From assembly GCA_946406115.1 (NCBI GenBank), contig OX291545.1, forward strand, positions 30,065,153-30,129,152: 64,000 bases of DNA, read 5' to 3'. Of the stretch, positions 21,868-33,760 are shown piece by piece. Below the pieces are notes generated by a model. That model did not search any database. It had not been told where the DNA came from and saw only the letters and a list, made by a program, of their open reading frames with translations. Positions within the stretch are counted from its first letter, which is position 1. Every line of letters starts with the position of its first letter. The DNA comes from Apoda limacodes (taxonomy: Eukaryota; Arthropoda; Insecta; Lepidoptera; Limacodidae). Position numbers and translations under genes: made by a program.

Positions 21868-22707
21868 ATATAATAATATAGATTATTTGTAGTTCGTTAC
21901 AAATTATCAAAGGGGCGTATAATATATAATAATATAGATTATTTGTAGTTCGTTACAAATTATCAAAGGGGCGTATAATATATAATAATATAGATTATTT
22001 GTAGTTCGTTACAAATTATCAAAGGGGCGTATAATATATAATAATATAGATTATTTGTAGTTCGTTACAAATTATCAAAGGGGCGTATAATATATAATAA
22101 TATAGATTATTTGTAGTTCGTTACAAATTATCAAAGGGGCGTATAATATATAATAATATAGATTATTTGTAGTTCGTTACAAATTATCAAAGGGGCGTAT
22201 AATATATAATAATATAGATTATTTGTAGTTCGTTACAAATTATCAAAGGGGCGTATAATATATAATAATATAGATTATTTGTAGTTCGTTACAAATTATC
22301 AAAGGGGCGTATAATATATAATAATATAGATTATTTGTAGTTCGTTACAAATTATCAAAGGGGCGTATAATATATAATAATATAGATTATTTGTAGTTCG
22401 TTACAAATTATCAAAGGGGCGTATAATATATAATAATATAGATTATTTGTAGTTCGTTACAAATTATCAAAGGGGCGTATAATATATAATAATATAGATT
22501 ATTTGTAGTTCGTTACAAATTATCAAAGGGGCGTATAATATATAATAATATAGATTATTTGTAGTTCGTTACAAATTATCAAAGGGGCGTATAATATATA
22601 ATAATATAGATTATTTGTAGTTCGTTACAAATTATCAAAGGGGCGTATAATATATAATAATATAGATTATTTGTAGTTCGTTACAAATTATCAAAGGGGC
22701 GTATAAT
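21868..22707 (+). repeat. 56-bp tandem array, 15 copies
   Basis: 840 bp equals exactly 15 units of 56 bp. The landmark AGGGGCGTAT recurs from 21911 to 22695 at a constant 56-bp step, and by eye all units are identical. Each unit contains a near-perfect hairpin, ATTTGTA-GTTCGT-TACAAAT, and an AT-only TATAATATATAATAATATAG segment. There is no ORF. Homogeneity indicates recent expansion or gene conversion, or an assembly-inflated count. Confidence 0.95.
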
Positions 22708-25384
22708 TCTGGATCTGTTTTTTCATATCACTCCTTTATTCGGAAGTTGGTGGTATCCGAGTTATAATCACTTGAGTCCATACTGTGTCAGAAAGCAACT
22801 GTGTTATGGCGATCGGCTCACTAGCTGTCAAGCAGAACTAAAGTGGTTGGTGTTTAGAGGCTGCCCAACATGTTGGTGAGTTTCCAGTAACTGGTTACAC
22901 ACAGTTCAATACTCAATGTAGTGCTCAATAAGTATGCTGTAGCCAAGTTGTAGCCTTGAGAGCTTTTATTCCCAAAAGCTTCAATAAAGAGTTTTAGTTT
23001 TCCATGAGTTTGGTGACCTGATAAGGTATTGTTAAAACTGATGACAGTTGGCTAAATAGATTTAACATTATTATATAGGCTATATAGTTTTTTTTTCTTT
23101 TCAATAACCATTAATTAAATTGTTCGAATTTACGTTAGAATACGTATATTTAAGTTAGAATACCAAGGAATTGACATGACGGCCAATATATAATAGGTAT
23201 AACAAAAAGGAGCTTGTGGAAAATTGCAGCTCTTTATCACTATCACTTTTCCATTCATCAATCTTATTTGCCAACTGTACATACGACTGCTGATATAACA
23301 GCGTACCAGTGTGCGTGTGCGAGTCGCAAGTGTGGCGGGACTGGCGGGGCGCGCAGCGGACCGACTCGCGATCTCTGATAACGCGAGGGGAGAAAAAACG
23401 CGTTATCAGCAACTCGCTATCTCTGATAACGCAAGGGGAGAAAAAACATGTTATCGCAAACGAGATTTCACGTTCATTATCAAAGGAATAAGTTGAGCTT
23501 GTGTGCGTTACTGCAGCCGACTTGAGATACCGCTCTAATGGATGTCCTGATATCATATTTTTTCTTAAGATATTGAAGTGTGTTTATCTTTGTTTAAATA
23601 TTTCTCATGGAATCTTTTCATGGAGTCGTAATGAATTTGCTTTTGCTTACTTAAATGCTTCGTTCCATCAATTTGAATACCTACCACATACTAATGAAAT
23701 TTTATCTGCTGTAGTGGGTACTAAGTATATTATATTAATATAATCTGCGCCTGTACTTCCATTGATTTGTATGAAGAGCTATATGCAAGATATGCTGTCA
23801 AATAAGTCTGTAACAACCTTAAAGTCTATTTTTGTTTGCAGACCGATGAGATTAACAGACATGACACTATAAACTTGCTTTAATCTTCAGACAGAATCTT
23901 GTTTTTTAAAATATTTTGAAAAGGTAACATGTCCTAACGAGAATTTTAACTTGTCAGTTTCAAATCAAATAAAATCCACTGCAAATATTAGTTTTGCATC
24001 TTAAATTTGATTCAGAATCAATAGAAGTGTCTAAAACGGATAGAACTGCCACCAACTGACTGCGACCGTCTTCCGGTTATGACGAAAGAGAGGTACCTAA
24101 GAGTTCCTTGCATCTAAAAGTTGATCAGCAATTATATTACCTGCAATTATACCAAATTATCATATTTATTACTACTTGGCATTAAATATTACAGTAATTA
24201 TCGTATAGTTAACATTTTCGGCATCAATTAGGCAAATTCGTTATCGATGTGTGCCGGGGGAAGTTCAGTTTCCTCTGAGATAAATACTGGGCTTGATAAA
24301 ATTACATGAATTTGTTATTTTATCTACGAATACAAGTAATTTTGGTTGTCTTATCGCTAAGTTTGGATTATACTGTGTGTCGGTTTCCTGAAATAGTTAA
24401 TTAAAGTCGTTCTGGGTATTTTATCTAAAGTTCTATGTCTGTTTGTCACTACATATTTAATGTACACCTTAAAAAATAAGAAAATATTATCAGATTATAT
24501 TATTATCAATAAATAGGTATTTATTTATTATACATATATAAACTACAGTATTAATATACTAAGAATAGTTTAATAAATATATAAATAAATTAATACGATT
24601 TATATCTCTTTAAAAGCTTCAGTAAAATAATTTATGTATTTTCATTAAATTTCATTATAATAATTATAATAAACTTGAAATTCAATTTACAGTATGTTCC
24701 AATCTCATGCAGTCTTATATAATAAAATTAGGAACCTACCTATCTTATTATTTATTGTAAAATACATGTTGTGTATGTAAGAGCTTTGCTTATTTTGGGC
24801 CCAGATGTCTAAAATATTTATAAACAAAATGAGAATTACTGCTTTCTGTTTTATACTATAACCAATGAAATGAGATCAAACTCATTTTAGGTGTTTTGTG
24901 TTTAAACTCGAATTTACGAATACAACTCCTGAGTTGCCTACAGTTTTTTCTTTTGTTTGTTTACTTTAGTTTTGATACCATAACTCTAGACAAAGATATA
25001 CAAGATATTTTTATTTACTAATTAATATACAATGATACCCGAGAATTTAAATATAAGTTTATATAAATGTATTTATTAAATGAACAACTATAATTTTAGA
25101 ATGAAATACCGTTAGTAGATGAAGAAAGAATTTGAAAGTATTCGTAAAATTGCCGGATTTCAACTTATTCTGACTAAGTATTTTATATAGTCTGAAAGTG
25201 TGTAAAAAAACTATGTCCGGTTCGGATAGCCGTCCAGATCCGGACAGGAGAAACTTTCGATCATTTTAAAATAAAGACATAATAGATAATGTGTGCTTTG
25301 TACCGTCAATTCAGTTTTGGGGCACAGGCAGCTATATCAACCGTGATTTGATCATCAGACGTATTCTATTGTCTTTTATTAAAC
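22708..25384. other. unassigned, strongly AT-rich in part
   Basis: No gene recognised outside the 48-bp duplication at 23358-23456. The ORFs at 23155-23556 (-), 23309-23491 (+) and 23501-23743 (+) overlap or abut that duplication and lack family similarity. 24450-24700 is extremely AT-rich. Confidence 0.4.
23358..23456 (+). repeat. 48-bp direct duplication with GATAACGC motifs
   Basis: CTCTGATAACGC recurs at 23373 and 23421, each followed by AGGGGAGAAAAAAC and a GTTATC motif. In the first unit CTGATAACGCG and CGCGTTATCAG can pair as an 11-bp hairpin. The paired GATA-type sites could bind GATA factors, but they could equally be a simple duplication. Confidence 0.6.
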
Positions 25385-25511
25385 CTTTTTTTTCCCAAAT
25401 AATAAAATGTTATCTGACGAAAACATCGCTGGCCCGGGAATCGAACCCCTTATCACTGGCTGGTATCAACTCCGCGCCAGCCTGCGCGTATCTAACGATC
25501 TATACTCATTT
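25385..25511 (-). repeat. tRNA-derived SINE, minus strand
   Basis: On the minus strand the head includes GGCTGGCGCGGAGTTGATAC and a consensus pol III B box, GGGGTTCGATTCCC, at 25449-25436. It is followed by a tail rich in T/A that ends in a run of A (TTTTTTT on the plus strand near 25387). The head differs from the 925 and 6470 family. Confidence 0.65.
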
Positions 25512-26910
25512 TTTGTTGGCCACCGACTATTTACGATGGAGGATGTAAAGATTTAAGTAGATATTAAAATAATGGAATTTGCTAAGTACAAGGCATAGGA
25601 AACGGCAGATCTACTTTTTATGACTGTTCTAGTCTCAATTATTATCTCAATGGCGACAAAAAAATGATTCATAGAACTAGAGTAAGAATTGTTAATTGTT
25701 ATGCAAGGCTGGAAAGTTGCTTTTGAGTTTCACCGAGCAAGCGAAAATTGAATCCTAAGCAAAGCGAGGGATTCCAAGACACGAAACCCAAAAAAAAAAC
25801 CAGTCGTGCGAAACACACAATTTTATAAAGATATATACAAGATACAAGAAAAATAATAATTACAGTTAAATTACTTATGAATGGAACGAGTATACTTATT
25901 TTAATCATGATAACAACATTGTAAGTGAAATAGGTTGAGCGCTTTGTACAAACCGCACGCTCACCTATTTTTGCGGATAAGTTTACCCACTGGTGGAGTT
26001 ACTCATGTTAGGTTTATTTGGTAAAGGTAATGTGTTAATAGTAAAAACAACGATAAGATGTACCTACTACGTAATTCCAAATAAATGTTTCTTTTCTTTT
26101 TCTTATTTTAAGGTGCGTTCCGAATTTGCACCATGTCAATTTTAAAATTCTTAAAACAAAAATTATTTTTAATACTTATTTACTTATTCTTGTTGTATTA
26201 AATAATTTAAGACCCTATAGTAAATTTATCTGTTAAATAACATTAATCAAAACATTATCTTTAGTGCAATATTATCAAAAATTAAACTAAATTCTTATTA
26301 ACGGATCACTTACGTATAAAATAGTAAGAACGAACCGCATTTCGGACGGTTTCATTAGGTTTGTTTTTTGTAGAATTTAAAGAAAACCTTTTGCACGCAA
26401 GCGGCTAAAGTAGGCTCTTCCACGCAGATTTAAAAAGATTTTAAAAGACAAAGTGAGTCTTTGCGAGCTAGTGACATAAAAAAGTTATTTTCATTTTCTG
26501 GCTTCAAATAGGTAGAGTTTCTTTGTTAAATGTATAAAGGATCTACTATCTTTACATACTTTTATTTAGGCTTCATTTTTGTGTCTCTATGTGACTTTCT
26601 AAATACCTAAGTATATACAAGAAACCTAGTCAGTCTATAGAACCCGGAGCGACTATGTGTTAATGTTTAGACTAAGGTATCAAGTCTAAGGTACTAATAG
26701 AGCGGCGTGTTAGGCCTCTGTTACTCAGCGGTAGCTATATACCTAAACGTTTTTATCTCGATCTGACACCTTGACCTTAATTTAAGAGGTATAGAACTAT
26801 TGGGCTATGACTGTCGCTAGTGTCGCGTAAGCTTACAGCATTTTAATTTGGCAAAAATAGGTTAGGTGTTTGCCAAAAGGTCAGAAAAGTTTAATACGCA
26901 CCTTTGTGCC
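25512..26910. other. unassigned sequence
   Basis: No gene recognised. The short minus-strand ORF at 25699-25908 is hydrophobic and AT-driven, without other support. Confidence 0.4.
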
Positions 26911-27069
26911 TAGTGTGAGTTTTTCCACGTTAATAACTCAACTATCGCGGTCGCGTATTCATTAAAAGGTTAATTAAAAAAAAACCGACTTAAAACGCGT
27001 CCGCTCCTTCATTTCTATATATGTATTTCGTTGACGCGAACGCGATAGTAGCTTAAAAAACTCACACTA
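26911..27069. mobile_element. 159-bp MITE with compound TIRs
   Basis: The left end TAGTGTGAGTTTTT and right end AAAAACTCACACTA are inverted. A second pair of blocks, ACTATCGCGGTCGCGT (about 26940) and ACGCGAACGCGATAGT (about 27036), extends the inverted repeat. The centre has AACCGACTTAAAACGCGTCC. There is no coding. Confidence 0.65.
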
Positions 27070-27586
27070 AGCACACTAATTGCATCAAAATAACCGGACC
27101 ACTTACGCTCTCGTTCGCATCGTTTTGTGAGCGACACGGTTCTTTGCAAGTGGTTATCGCGCGTCGACGCATTTTGTGTTCTATACTAGGAAAACGAACC
27201 GCGCATATAAACAGAATTGTTCCTTATTAACTCTGTTGCAGCATCATGTGATGATAATAATTATACTGTGACAGTAGGTATAGAGAATTTCACCATATTA
27301 TGGCATTGATAAACTCGGCAGCTGTTTCTGTAGCGGAATCCTAGCTGAATTTTAGGCTGGAAATGTTAAAATCCATCTACGATCTTAGGGTAACTTTAAA
27401 GAATATTTATGGAAATTATTCGTCACCTCGAGGGTGTGATGGCGAGTAATGCCCAGAGAAACATCAATTGGAACATTGTGATCAGGCTCAAATATTTAGA
27501 ATACTTTTTTATATTTAGAATTATTTCAGTTTAGGTTTTTGTCTGTTCTGAGTATCTGAATTTTTCTTAATCTTCAAATTTATGTT
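27070..27586. other. unassigned; possibly eroded 5' part of the piggyBac element
   Basis: No ORF or TIR could be matched to piggyBac here. CpG-containing sequence at 27105-27200 borders the MITE. Confidence 0.35.
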
Positions 27587-28754
27587 ATGTCTAAATACCG
27601 ATTTTGTACATTACTTAACTGCTTCAGATTTAATAATGGAACCGATCGCCAAGAACGTTTGAAATCCGATCGCTTAGCAGCTATATCATGGTTATTCGAC
27701 AAATTTATTTCGAATTCTCAACAACTACTACTACGTCCCGGGACCAAACACCTGTATTGACGAGATGCTTATGCCGTTCAGGGGAAGGTGCAAGTTTGTT
27801 ATATATATGCCTAACAAACCTGCGAAGTATGGGATAAAAGTTCTTGTTTTGCCTGATGCTGAAACTTACTATACATATAATGCATACATTTACACTGGCA
27901 AAGGTTCTGATGGAGAATGTCTTTTACCTGCTGAGAAAAATCTTGGGGTTCCTACTCAGTCCGTTCTAATTTTAACTGGCGCAGCCTATTGAAACAGCAA
28001 CAGGAATATAACTGCCGACAACTGGTTCAGTTCCATTCAACTGATGCAGCTTCTAAAAGCCAAGAAGCTAACTTACCTGGGAACTCTGAAAAAAAATAAA
28101 AGGGAGATCCTGCCAGAGTTTTTGCCGAACAAAAGAAGAGAACCAGGCAGCTCCTTGTATGGGTTTACTAAAGACTACACGTTGCTTTCCCACGTACCAA
28201 AGAAAAACAAGGCCGTCATATTGGTTTCATCGTCTCACCATTCTGAGAGCACAGATGATAAGACAAAGAAACCAACCATGATTGCTGACTATAACCATTC
28301 TAAAGGTGGATTCGACGAAATCGATAAAAAATGCTCAATCTATTCCAGCAGTCGCAAAACACGTCGCTGGCCAATGGCAATATTTTACAGAATTTTGGAT
28401 TTAGTTGGTACTAATGCATTTATCTTTTACCAAAACTGTCCAGGTACCAAACTAAGAAGGGGGGACTTCTTACTATCCTTGGCAAGAGAACTGGTTCTTT
28501 CTAGTGTACAGCAACTTGTTTATAATGATAGACTCCCTAGAGAACTCCGTCTTACTATAACGCGAGTTTTAGGAAGCGACTTGCCTACCCCTAAGCCCGT
28601 AGCCGAGATTCCCGGGCCTGCTGTAAGGAAGCTATGCAGCATATGCCTCAGTAAATTGAAAAGGCAAACAAGCTACCAGTGCTGTGCATGCAAAAAGCCA
28701 ATTTGCCTGCAATGTTCCTCTTCTCTTTGTCAAGATTGTAAACTTAATTTTTAG
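27587..28754 (+). pseudogene. piggyBac-family transposase relic
   Basis: This is a DDD transposase that would cut and paste its element at TTAA sites. Sequence in order: SKYRF..LLNCFRFNNGTDR, SDRLAAISWLFDKFI, then a 1-nt frameshift near 27745, IDEMLMPFRGRCKFVIYMP, KPAKYGIKVLVLPDAETYYT, an in-frame TGA at 27990, then ITADNWFSS, KKNKREILPEFL, KAVILVSS.HH, KGGFDEIDKKCS and RRWPMAIFYRILDL. It ends in a Cys-rich zinc-finger tail (CSICLSKLKR..CCACKKPICLQC..CQDC). The three catalytic Asp positions (IDE, ADNW, FDEID) are all kept. About 390 codons remain of a family length near 550-600; the N-terminal part is missing or unrecognisable. The stop and the frameshift make it non-functional as read. No flanking TIR was identified. 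Confidence 0.9.
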
Positions 28755-29214
28755 ATTTGGGGTCAACTTCAAGACTGATTTGTGCCTTATTCATCCGTAG
28801 TATCTCGTTGTGCTTTTTGTTTTAGTGCTATAAGAGAATGTTCAAAAGCTTAGTATTAATAGTTTTGTGGAAAACTCGTTATTATATAGTTTTATATTTT
28901 TAAGCGTAAAACTCTTGAAAAATTGATCTCAATAAATAATTCTATAACTAAGAGTGTTTGTTGATTTGAGAATGCGTATTTATTGGTTTTTCATGATACA
29001 TAAACCCATTAATCATAAAATAAATCAAAAACATTACTATTTCTTAGAGTTCTAAACAAAAAATGCTGTATAAAGTGATGTCTGACAGACTACACCTCAG
29101 TCGAATGTTGATGATAAAGTCACCTCAGTTGCAGAAGGTTAAGCTAGTTTTTAAAAAAGCCTATGGTCTGCTAACTTCGAGGGAAGTTAGCCGGCCAGCT
29201 ATACAAGATATAAC
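28755..29214. other. unassigned sequence downstream of the transposase relic
   Basis: AT-rich and without coding; it may include the 3' flank of the piggyBac element. The 101-codon ORF at 29063-29368 runs into the repeat at 29215-29405 and is not supported as a gene. Confidence 0.4.
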
Positions 29215-29405
29215 ATGCAAGGGTGATACGGACCTACAAAGTGGCTTAGAATTTGCCGTTTTTTATCTGTTGGTCAAACGTAATGTTGAAAAATTTGCAG
29301 AGAGAGCTGTGAAAAAGGGTCTTGACGGACGGACGGACGGACAGACGGACAACAAAGTGATCCTATAAGGGTTCCGTTTTTTCCTTTCGAGGTACGGCAC
29401 CCTTA
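29215..29405 (-). repeat. Head of the 15708-type repeat, minus strand
   Basis: On the minus strand GGTGCCGTACCTCGAAAGGA, then CCCTTATAGGATCACTTTGT and a GTCC/GTCT run, match the head at 15708-15800. Four or five GGAC units (29325-29345) form a small tetranucleotide repeat. Confidence 0.6.
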
Positions 29406-32339
29406 AAATGGTATGCTAACTTCAAAGACCTGTAAAAATGATAGTTTAAAGTTACCCTTTTAAATTCGGTACTCATTGAAGTAATATAAGGTAATATTTC
29501 TATTGATCAATTTGTGGCAGATCAATATCAAATACACTACTTACTATAGGTACCTATGATATGTATTAGAACAAAATAATTGTTACAACATTTCGTACAA
29601 AACAATCGATTTCAATCAAGCCTATCATATCAGCACACTCAATCTTAGCGAACGTAGTGTAAATTTCATTTTGGCTGCAATCTTGTTTAGTATCGATTTA
29701 TGTGCGCAGTGGGTTGGGCCACTCACGCGCTGAGCCTAATTGATTCGAGCGAGCGTGGGGCGGGGCGGGCGGACAAAAGGTCGTGGGTTCGATGACGGGC
29801 CTGACTTGACGAAATGAATGAATTGTGTTGTTTAGCTGAGGTTTTATTTTGTGAGTGATGTTGGCGAGAGGATTGAGTAAGTTGGAATTGCTGAAATTGT
29901 GAATGACCTTGTTGTGGTGATATGATCGAAGAAGGTGTTCTTAAGTTGTGATGTGGTGAAATATTCAAAGGTGAGTGGAAAGTGTTTCATGTTTTGAGCT
30001 GTCCAGTGTTCAGGAGATAGTTTAATAGACTGATACTAAAAATCATATTAAAAACAATGAATGAAATAAAATACAGTAATTGTGACATAAATAGGTAATT
30101 TAAAACAACCAATGTCATTAAAAGCGTGTTATTTCAATTCGAGTTATTTAAATTACTTAGCTTACTTAAAAATCGAAGTGCTTTATTGCATTAGGTGGAT
30201 AATGTGTTCGCAAAAAGTCGCGTCCGCAATGCACTCAAAATTCAAATATAATTTTATTATAAATATTTATATTCAATCAACGACAATTATACGAACATGC
30301 ATTACCTTTTCATAACTATTAACTAGAAAGTTGACAAATAGTTTGACTTCATAAAATTCTTTAGCTATATGATATATTGAGTTGCTTAGTAAATATTGTA
30401 GTCTATATATTTTAGTGACTTATAATAAACTGGGAGGAAGGAGAAGAAGAAGGTTCAAAAAAGGAGAAGGTTCTCAATTCGTAGAAATCTTTTTTTTTTA
30501 TGTATGTTTCCCGATAACTTATTTTTTAAGTGTACGAGAAAATAAGCCAAGAAGGTCACATCTTTTTCACAGATTCACTTTTTTTTTTAGATTAGAGTTC
30601 AGGGAACGTGGTTGTGACGTCATTTTGTCATTTTGTTTCAAATTATCATTCCTTTATGACAAGTGGACCGTTCTTAGTCTGTTTTTAATATTAAGATTGT
30701 TATGAATAGCATGACCTCAACCGATTTCATAGTCTATTAATTTTAACTTACGTTGAACCTCAAACAGCGGCCAGAAAAACTATTACACTTCTGTAATGTT
30801 GTCTCCACATGTTGCTGTATAAGTCCCTGATGGAGTAGAAAAATGAAACCTTTATAATTAAAATAATGAAGGGGACGATAGATGCTAGTCACCTTGCTAT
30901 AGAATAAAGCAAGTTAAAACCACCATTTTAAGTGTGGTCACATAAAGTTGAAATATGCATATCACGTTTTCACTTTTATTTACGCGCAGCTCGACACTTT
31001 TTGGTCAATTGTATTCATGTTTATAATTATCTACAAAACTTTGCTTCATATAGATATTCTAGCCGATTTTTCTACTAGTATTGAAACATATCTAATTAAT
31101 GTATTAAACAATAATTGGGTTCCCTGATTAAATATCGAGATTTACGACAAGTCAACTAATTTTTACACATTTTTTGTTATTATGCAAGATTTATTTTTTT
31201 AATTTATGAACATATTTTTTTTATTAGTAGTATCTACACTTCTTCAATTTAAAATAAGATACACAGCTTTAGGATAATAAGGTATATCGCAGTCTTTTAG
31301 TTGTTTCCAATCAAGTAAACTGATTTTTATTAAGTGCAAATATATAACTATTTTTTTTGTCCACACAAACAACTAATGAATTTCTACTAAAAAGGTACCA
31401 ACTTCTGTAATAGAAAATAGAAATAAACATACCTAGCTGTTAAATAGAATTCGTTAATTTCATCATCACCAGTATACATCCCTAGTGGTGTACTTGAAAG
31501 CTGATTCAGTACAACTGTTGATCAACGTCATCCGGAACTCTTATTGGTCGGATAACTCCACCTGACATATAACTGAGGCCGATACCAAATACCTATTTTC
31601 CTCAACATCTTCCTGTACTATATCTAAGTCATGTTTTGCTATAATCCTTAACAAACAACTTCGTCATTTAACGTTATTTCCGAGAACAGTCAAAGGATAA
31701 CTATTGATTTATGAAACATTCCGAGGTACTTAGGTACCTAGATATCTAATTTCTTTAACGCTATATTTTGAAAAATTGCGATTGCGTAATTTCTTTAACG
31801 CTACATTTTGAAAAATTGCGTCGTATAACAACTGCCTTCTAATTTTAAGGTCGTAAGGTCGTCATTAAATGTCAGTCATATCACAATTTATTTGTTTCAT
31901 AAATTACTGAACCTAAATAGTAAAAGACCAATTTCTATGGACTTTAAAAATGTGTATTATGTAATTAACTGAAATCCCACAGAAATTAGAGAAAAATATC
32001 ATAAAACCTTGCAATGATACTTACGTCATGAAAATTACCCGTTAGCTGACCAAATTTAATGGAATCAGGTTTAGCGGTTTTGTGCGTTCGTTCATGAATC
32101 AGTCACTTGATTGGGACATGGTTCTTTCATTCGTATAGAGATGAAATCGAAATTTGTCGTATTAAGTAACTCTACCGTTAATACCAAAATGTTTTTTATG
32201 TAAGTAAATGTAATAATAAATTGTTAAACATTGGATGTAAGTAAATTATCTCTTACACTCGAGTTTAACACTTATTACTTTTCAATACGTTTGCGAGGAA
32301 ACTAGAGGAAACAAAAAAACTTTTGTAAAACATCTATAC
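29406..32339. other. unassigned sequence
   Basis: No gene recognised. A G-rich patch at 29748-29772 precedes CGTGGGTTCGATGACGGG (a B-box-like motif at about 29782). A donor-like AAAG|GTGAGT occurs at about 29969. Neither is enough for a tRNA or exon call. A two-copy direct repeat lies at 31747-31820. Confidence 0.4.
31747..31820 (+). repeat. 40-bp direct duplication
   Basis: TAATTTCTTTAACGCTATAT and TAATTTCTTTAACGCTACAT, each followed by TTTGAAAAATTGCG, are spaced 40 bp apart. Confidence 0.7.
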
Positions 32340-32876
32340 GCTATCTATCTCTGGGCAGGTGCACCCGGATACCAGCTTGGCCCTTTTGACTCGGTTCAAC
32401 GACGGGCTGTGAGAATTGTCGACGATTCCAAACTCACTTGCGGTATCGAGCCCTTAAGTCTGAGGAGAGACTTTGCCTCACTGTGTGTGTTCTACCGCTT
32501 GTACAATGGGTTGTGTTCTGAGGAATTGTTCGAAATGATGCCCACGGCTACGTTCTACCATCGCACCGCTCGCCATCGGCAGGGAATTCATTCTCACACT
32601 TTAGAACCTAAATGGTCGCGTACAGTGCGGTTTCAGAGAAACTTCCTCCCGCGAACGCTTAAGTTGTGGAATGAGCTCCCTGCCAAGGTTTTCTGCAAGG
32701 ACTACAGTATGGAGTTCTTCAAGAAAGAAGTTATTAGATTTCTGAAGGGTCGGCAACGCGCAAGTGATACCCCTGGTGTTGCAAGCGTCCATAGGCTACG
32801 GTGACCGCTTACCATCAGGCGGGCCGTAAGCTTGTTTGCCACCTTAGTGGTATAAAAAAAAAAAAAAAAAAAAAAA
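32340..32876 (+). mobile_element. 5'-truncated LINE 3' end with poly(A)
   Basis: An open frame runs from about 32361 to 32804. It begins near GAPGYQLGPFDSVQRRAVRI and continues LSLRRDFASLCVFYRLYNGL, FYHRTARHRQGIHSHTLEPK, RNFLPRTLKLWNELPAKVF and SMEFFKKEVIRFLKGRQR. This is the C-terminal region of a LINE ORF2, downstream of the RT. It is followed by a short 3' UTR, GCTTGTTTGCCACCTTAGTG, and a poly(A) run of about 30 nt at 32847-32877. The absence of stops suggests a fairly young insertion. Related fragments of the same family lie at 39362-40327 (-), 40319-40475 (+) and 48351-48650 (-). Confidence 0.85.
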
Positions 32877-33234
32877 AGTAAAATGACCTATTTAAAAATG
32901 TGTGGATTTTCAAATAGGTATATACCTACTTATCTGTCTTTTGATATCTTAGGTAACAGATTTTCCGCCGTCAAATCCAAATCGTCTTCAACAAAACTTT
33001 TTTATTAAAATAATGTTTGAAACAACGTTTTAACAAGAAAACGTAGCGCCTTTTTTTTACTTTTTTTCGCCTGATGACTTACTGGCCAGTGCGATTATTT
33101 TCAAAATTTGGAAAATCCAAAAGTGCACGCCTCATAGCGGTCATCACATTTAAAAAAAAAATCTAAAACAAAAACTCAAGTTTTTTAATATAAAATAACA
33201 AATAAGGTGAGGAAAAAATATACTATAAAATAAA

Positions 33235-33760
33235 AATAAAAAATATATTTATAGATTTATTTATTTATTTATTTAAATATATGAATTGCAACATTACAGT
33301 TCAGAAAACCAATTCGTTACAATATTATTTTCTTACATTTTATAAAAACGAAACACACAAGACAAAAATAAAATAGAAAAAAAAATAAAAATCTTATATA
33401 CGTCGTTCTAGCATGCTCTTACACTCAAACATCAATCTCGGCTCTGCTGTCACAAACAGATCACAGTGTGGTGCTGCCTCGAGTAGAGCTCGCAGTGCTG
33501 CGTGCGCGCGCGGGATCGGCGACAATCGGTACAAGTTAGTGCGGGATACAGCGACTTTAAACAACGGACGTTTGCGCATCCTCAAATATGAATCTGGTGC
33601 AAATAACTTTAATGTTCTTCCTAGCAATTCAATGTCGTCGATTTTGTTTCTTAAAATATACACAAAGAATTTGACTAAAGCCATAGATCTTCTTAATTCT
33701 AATGAGTCGAAACCTAAATGCCCCTGTAAAAATTGGGTAGGATACAAAAACGGGTAATAA
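33235..33760 (-). mobile_element. LINE 3' fragment, minus strand
   Basis: A minus-strand frame from 33747 to 33394 reads FDSLELRRSMALVKFFVYIL, then KIDDIELLGRTLKLFAPDSY, and ends with a stop. It resembles the C-terminal region of a Jockey/CR1-type LINE ORF2. The 3' UTR continues to an ATTTATTTATTTATTT-type run at about 33255-33275. The frame is open but 5'-truncated just above 33750. It is a different family from the 32340 element. Confidence 0.65.

Noticed and set aside
21868..22707. CRISPR-like array
   Set aside because: Units are contiguous and identical with no spacers, and the genome context is eukaryotic.
23155..23556. 133-codon minus-strand ORF as a gene
   Set aside because: Its repetitive middle comes from the 48-bp duplication and the rest shows no family motif.
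28060..28085. Minus-strand CCAG|GTAAGT with an upstream T-rich stretch as a ratchet site
   Set aside because: It falls inside piggyBac coding sequence on the opposite strand; the T-rich stretch is the complement of an A-rich lysine codon run.
29748..29975. A tRNA gene or 5' exon around the GGGTTCGATGACGGG motif and AAAG|GTGAGT
   Set aside because: No A box or cloverleaf stems around the B-box-like motif, and the donor alone is too weak without a partner acceptor or transcript.
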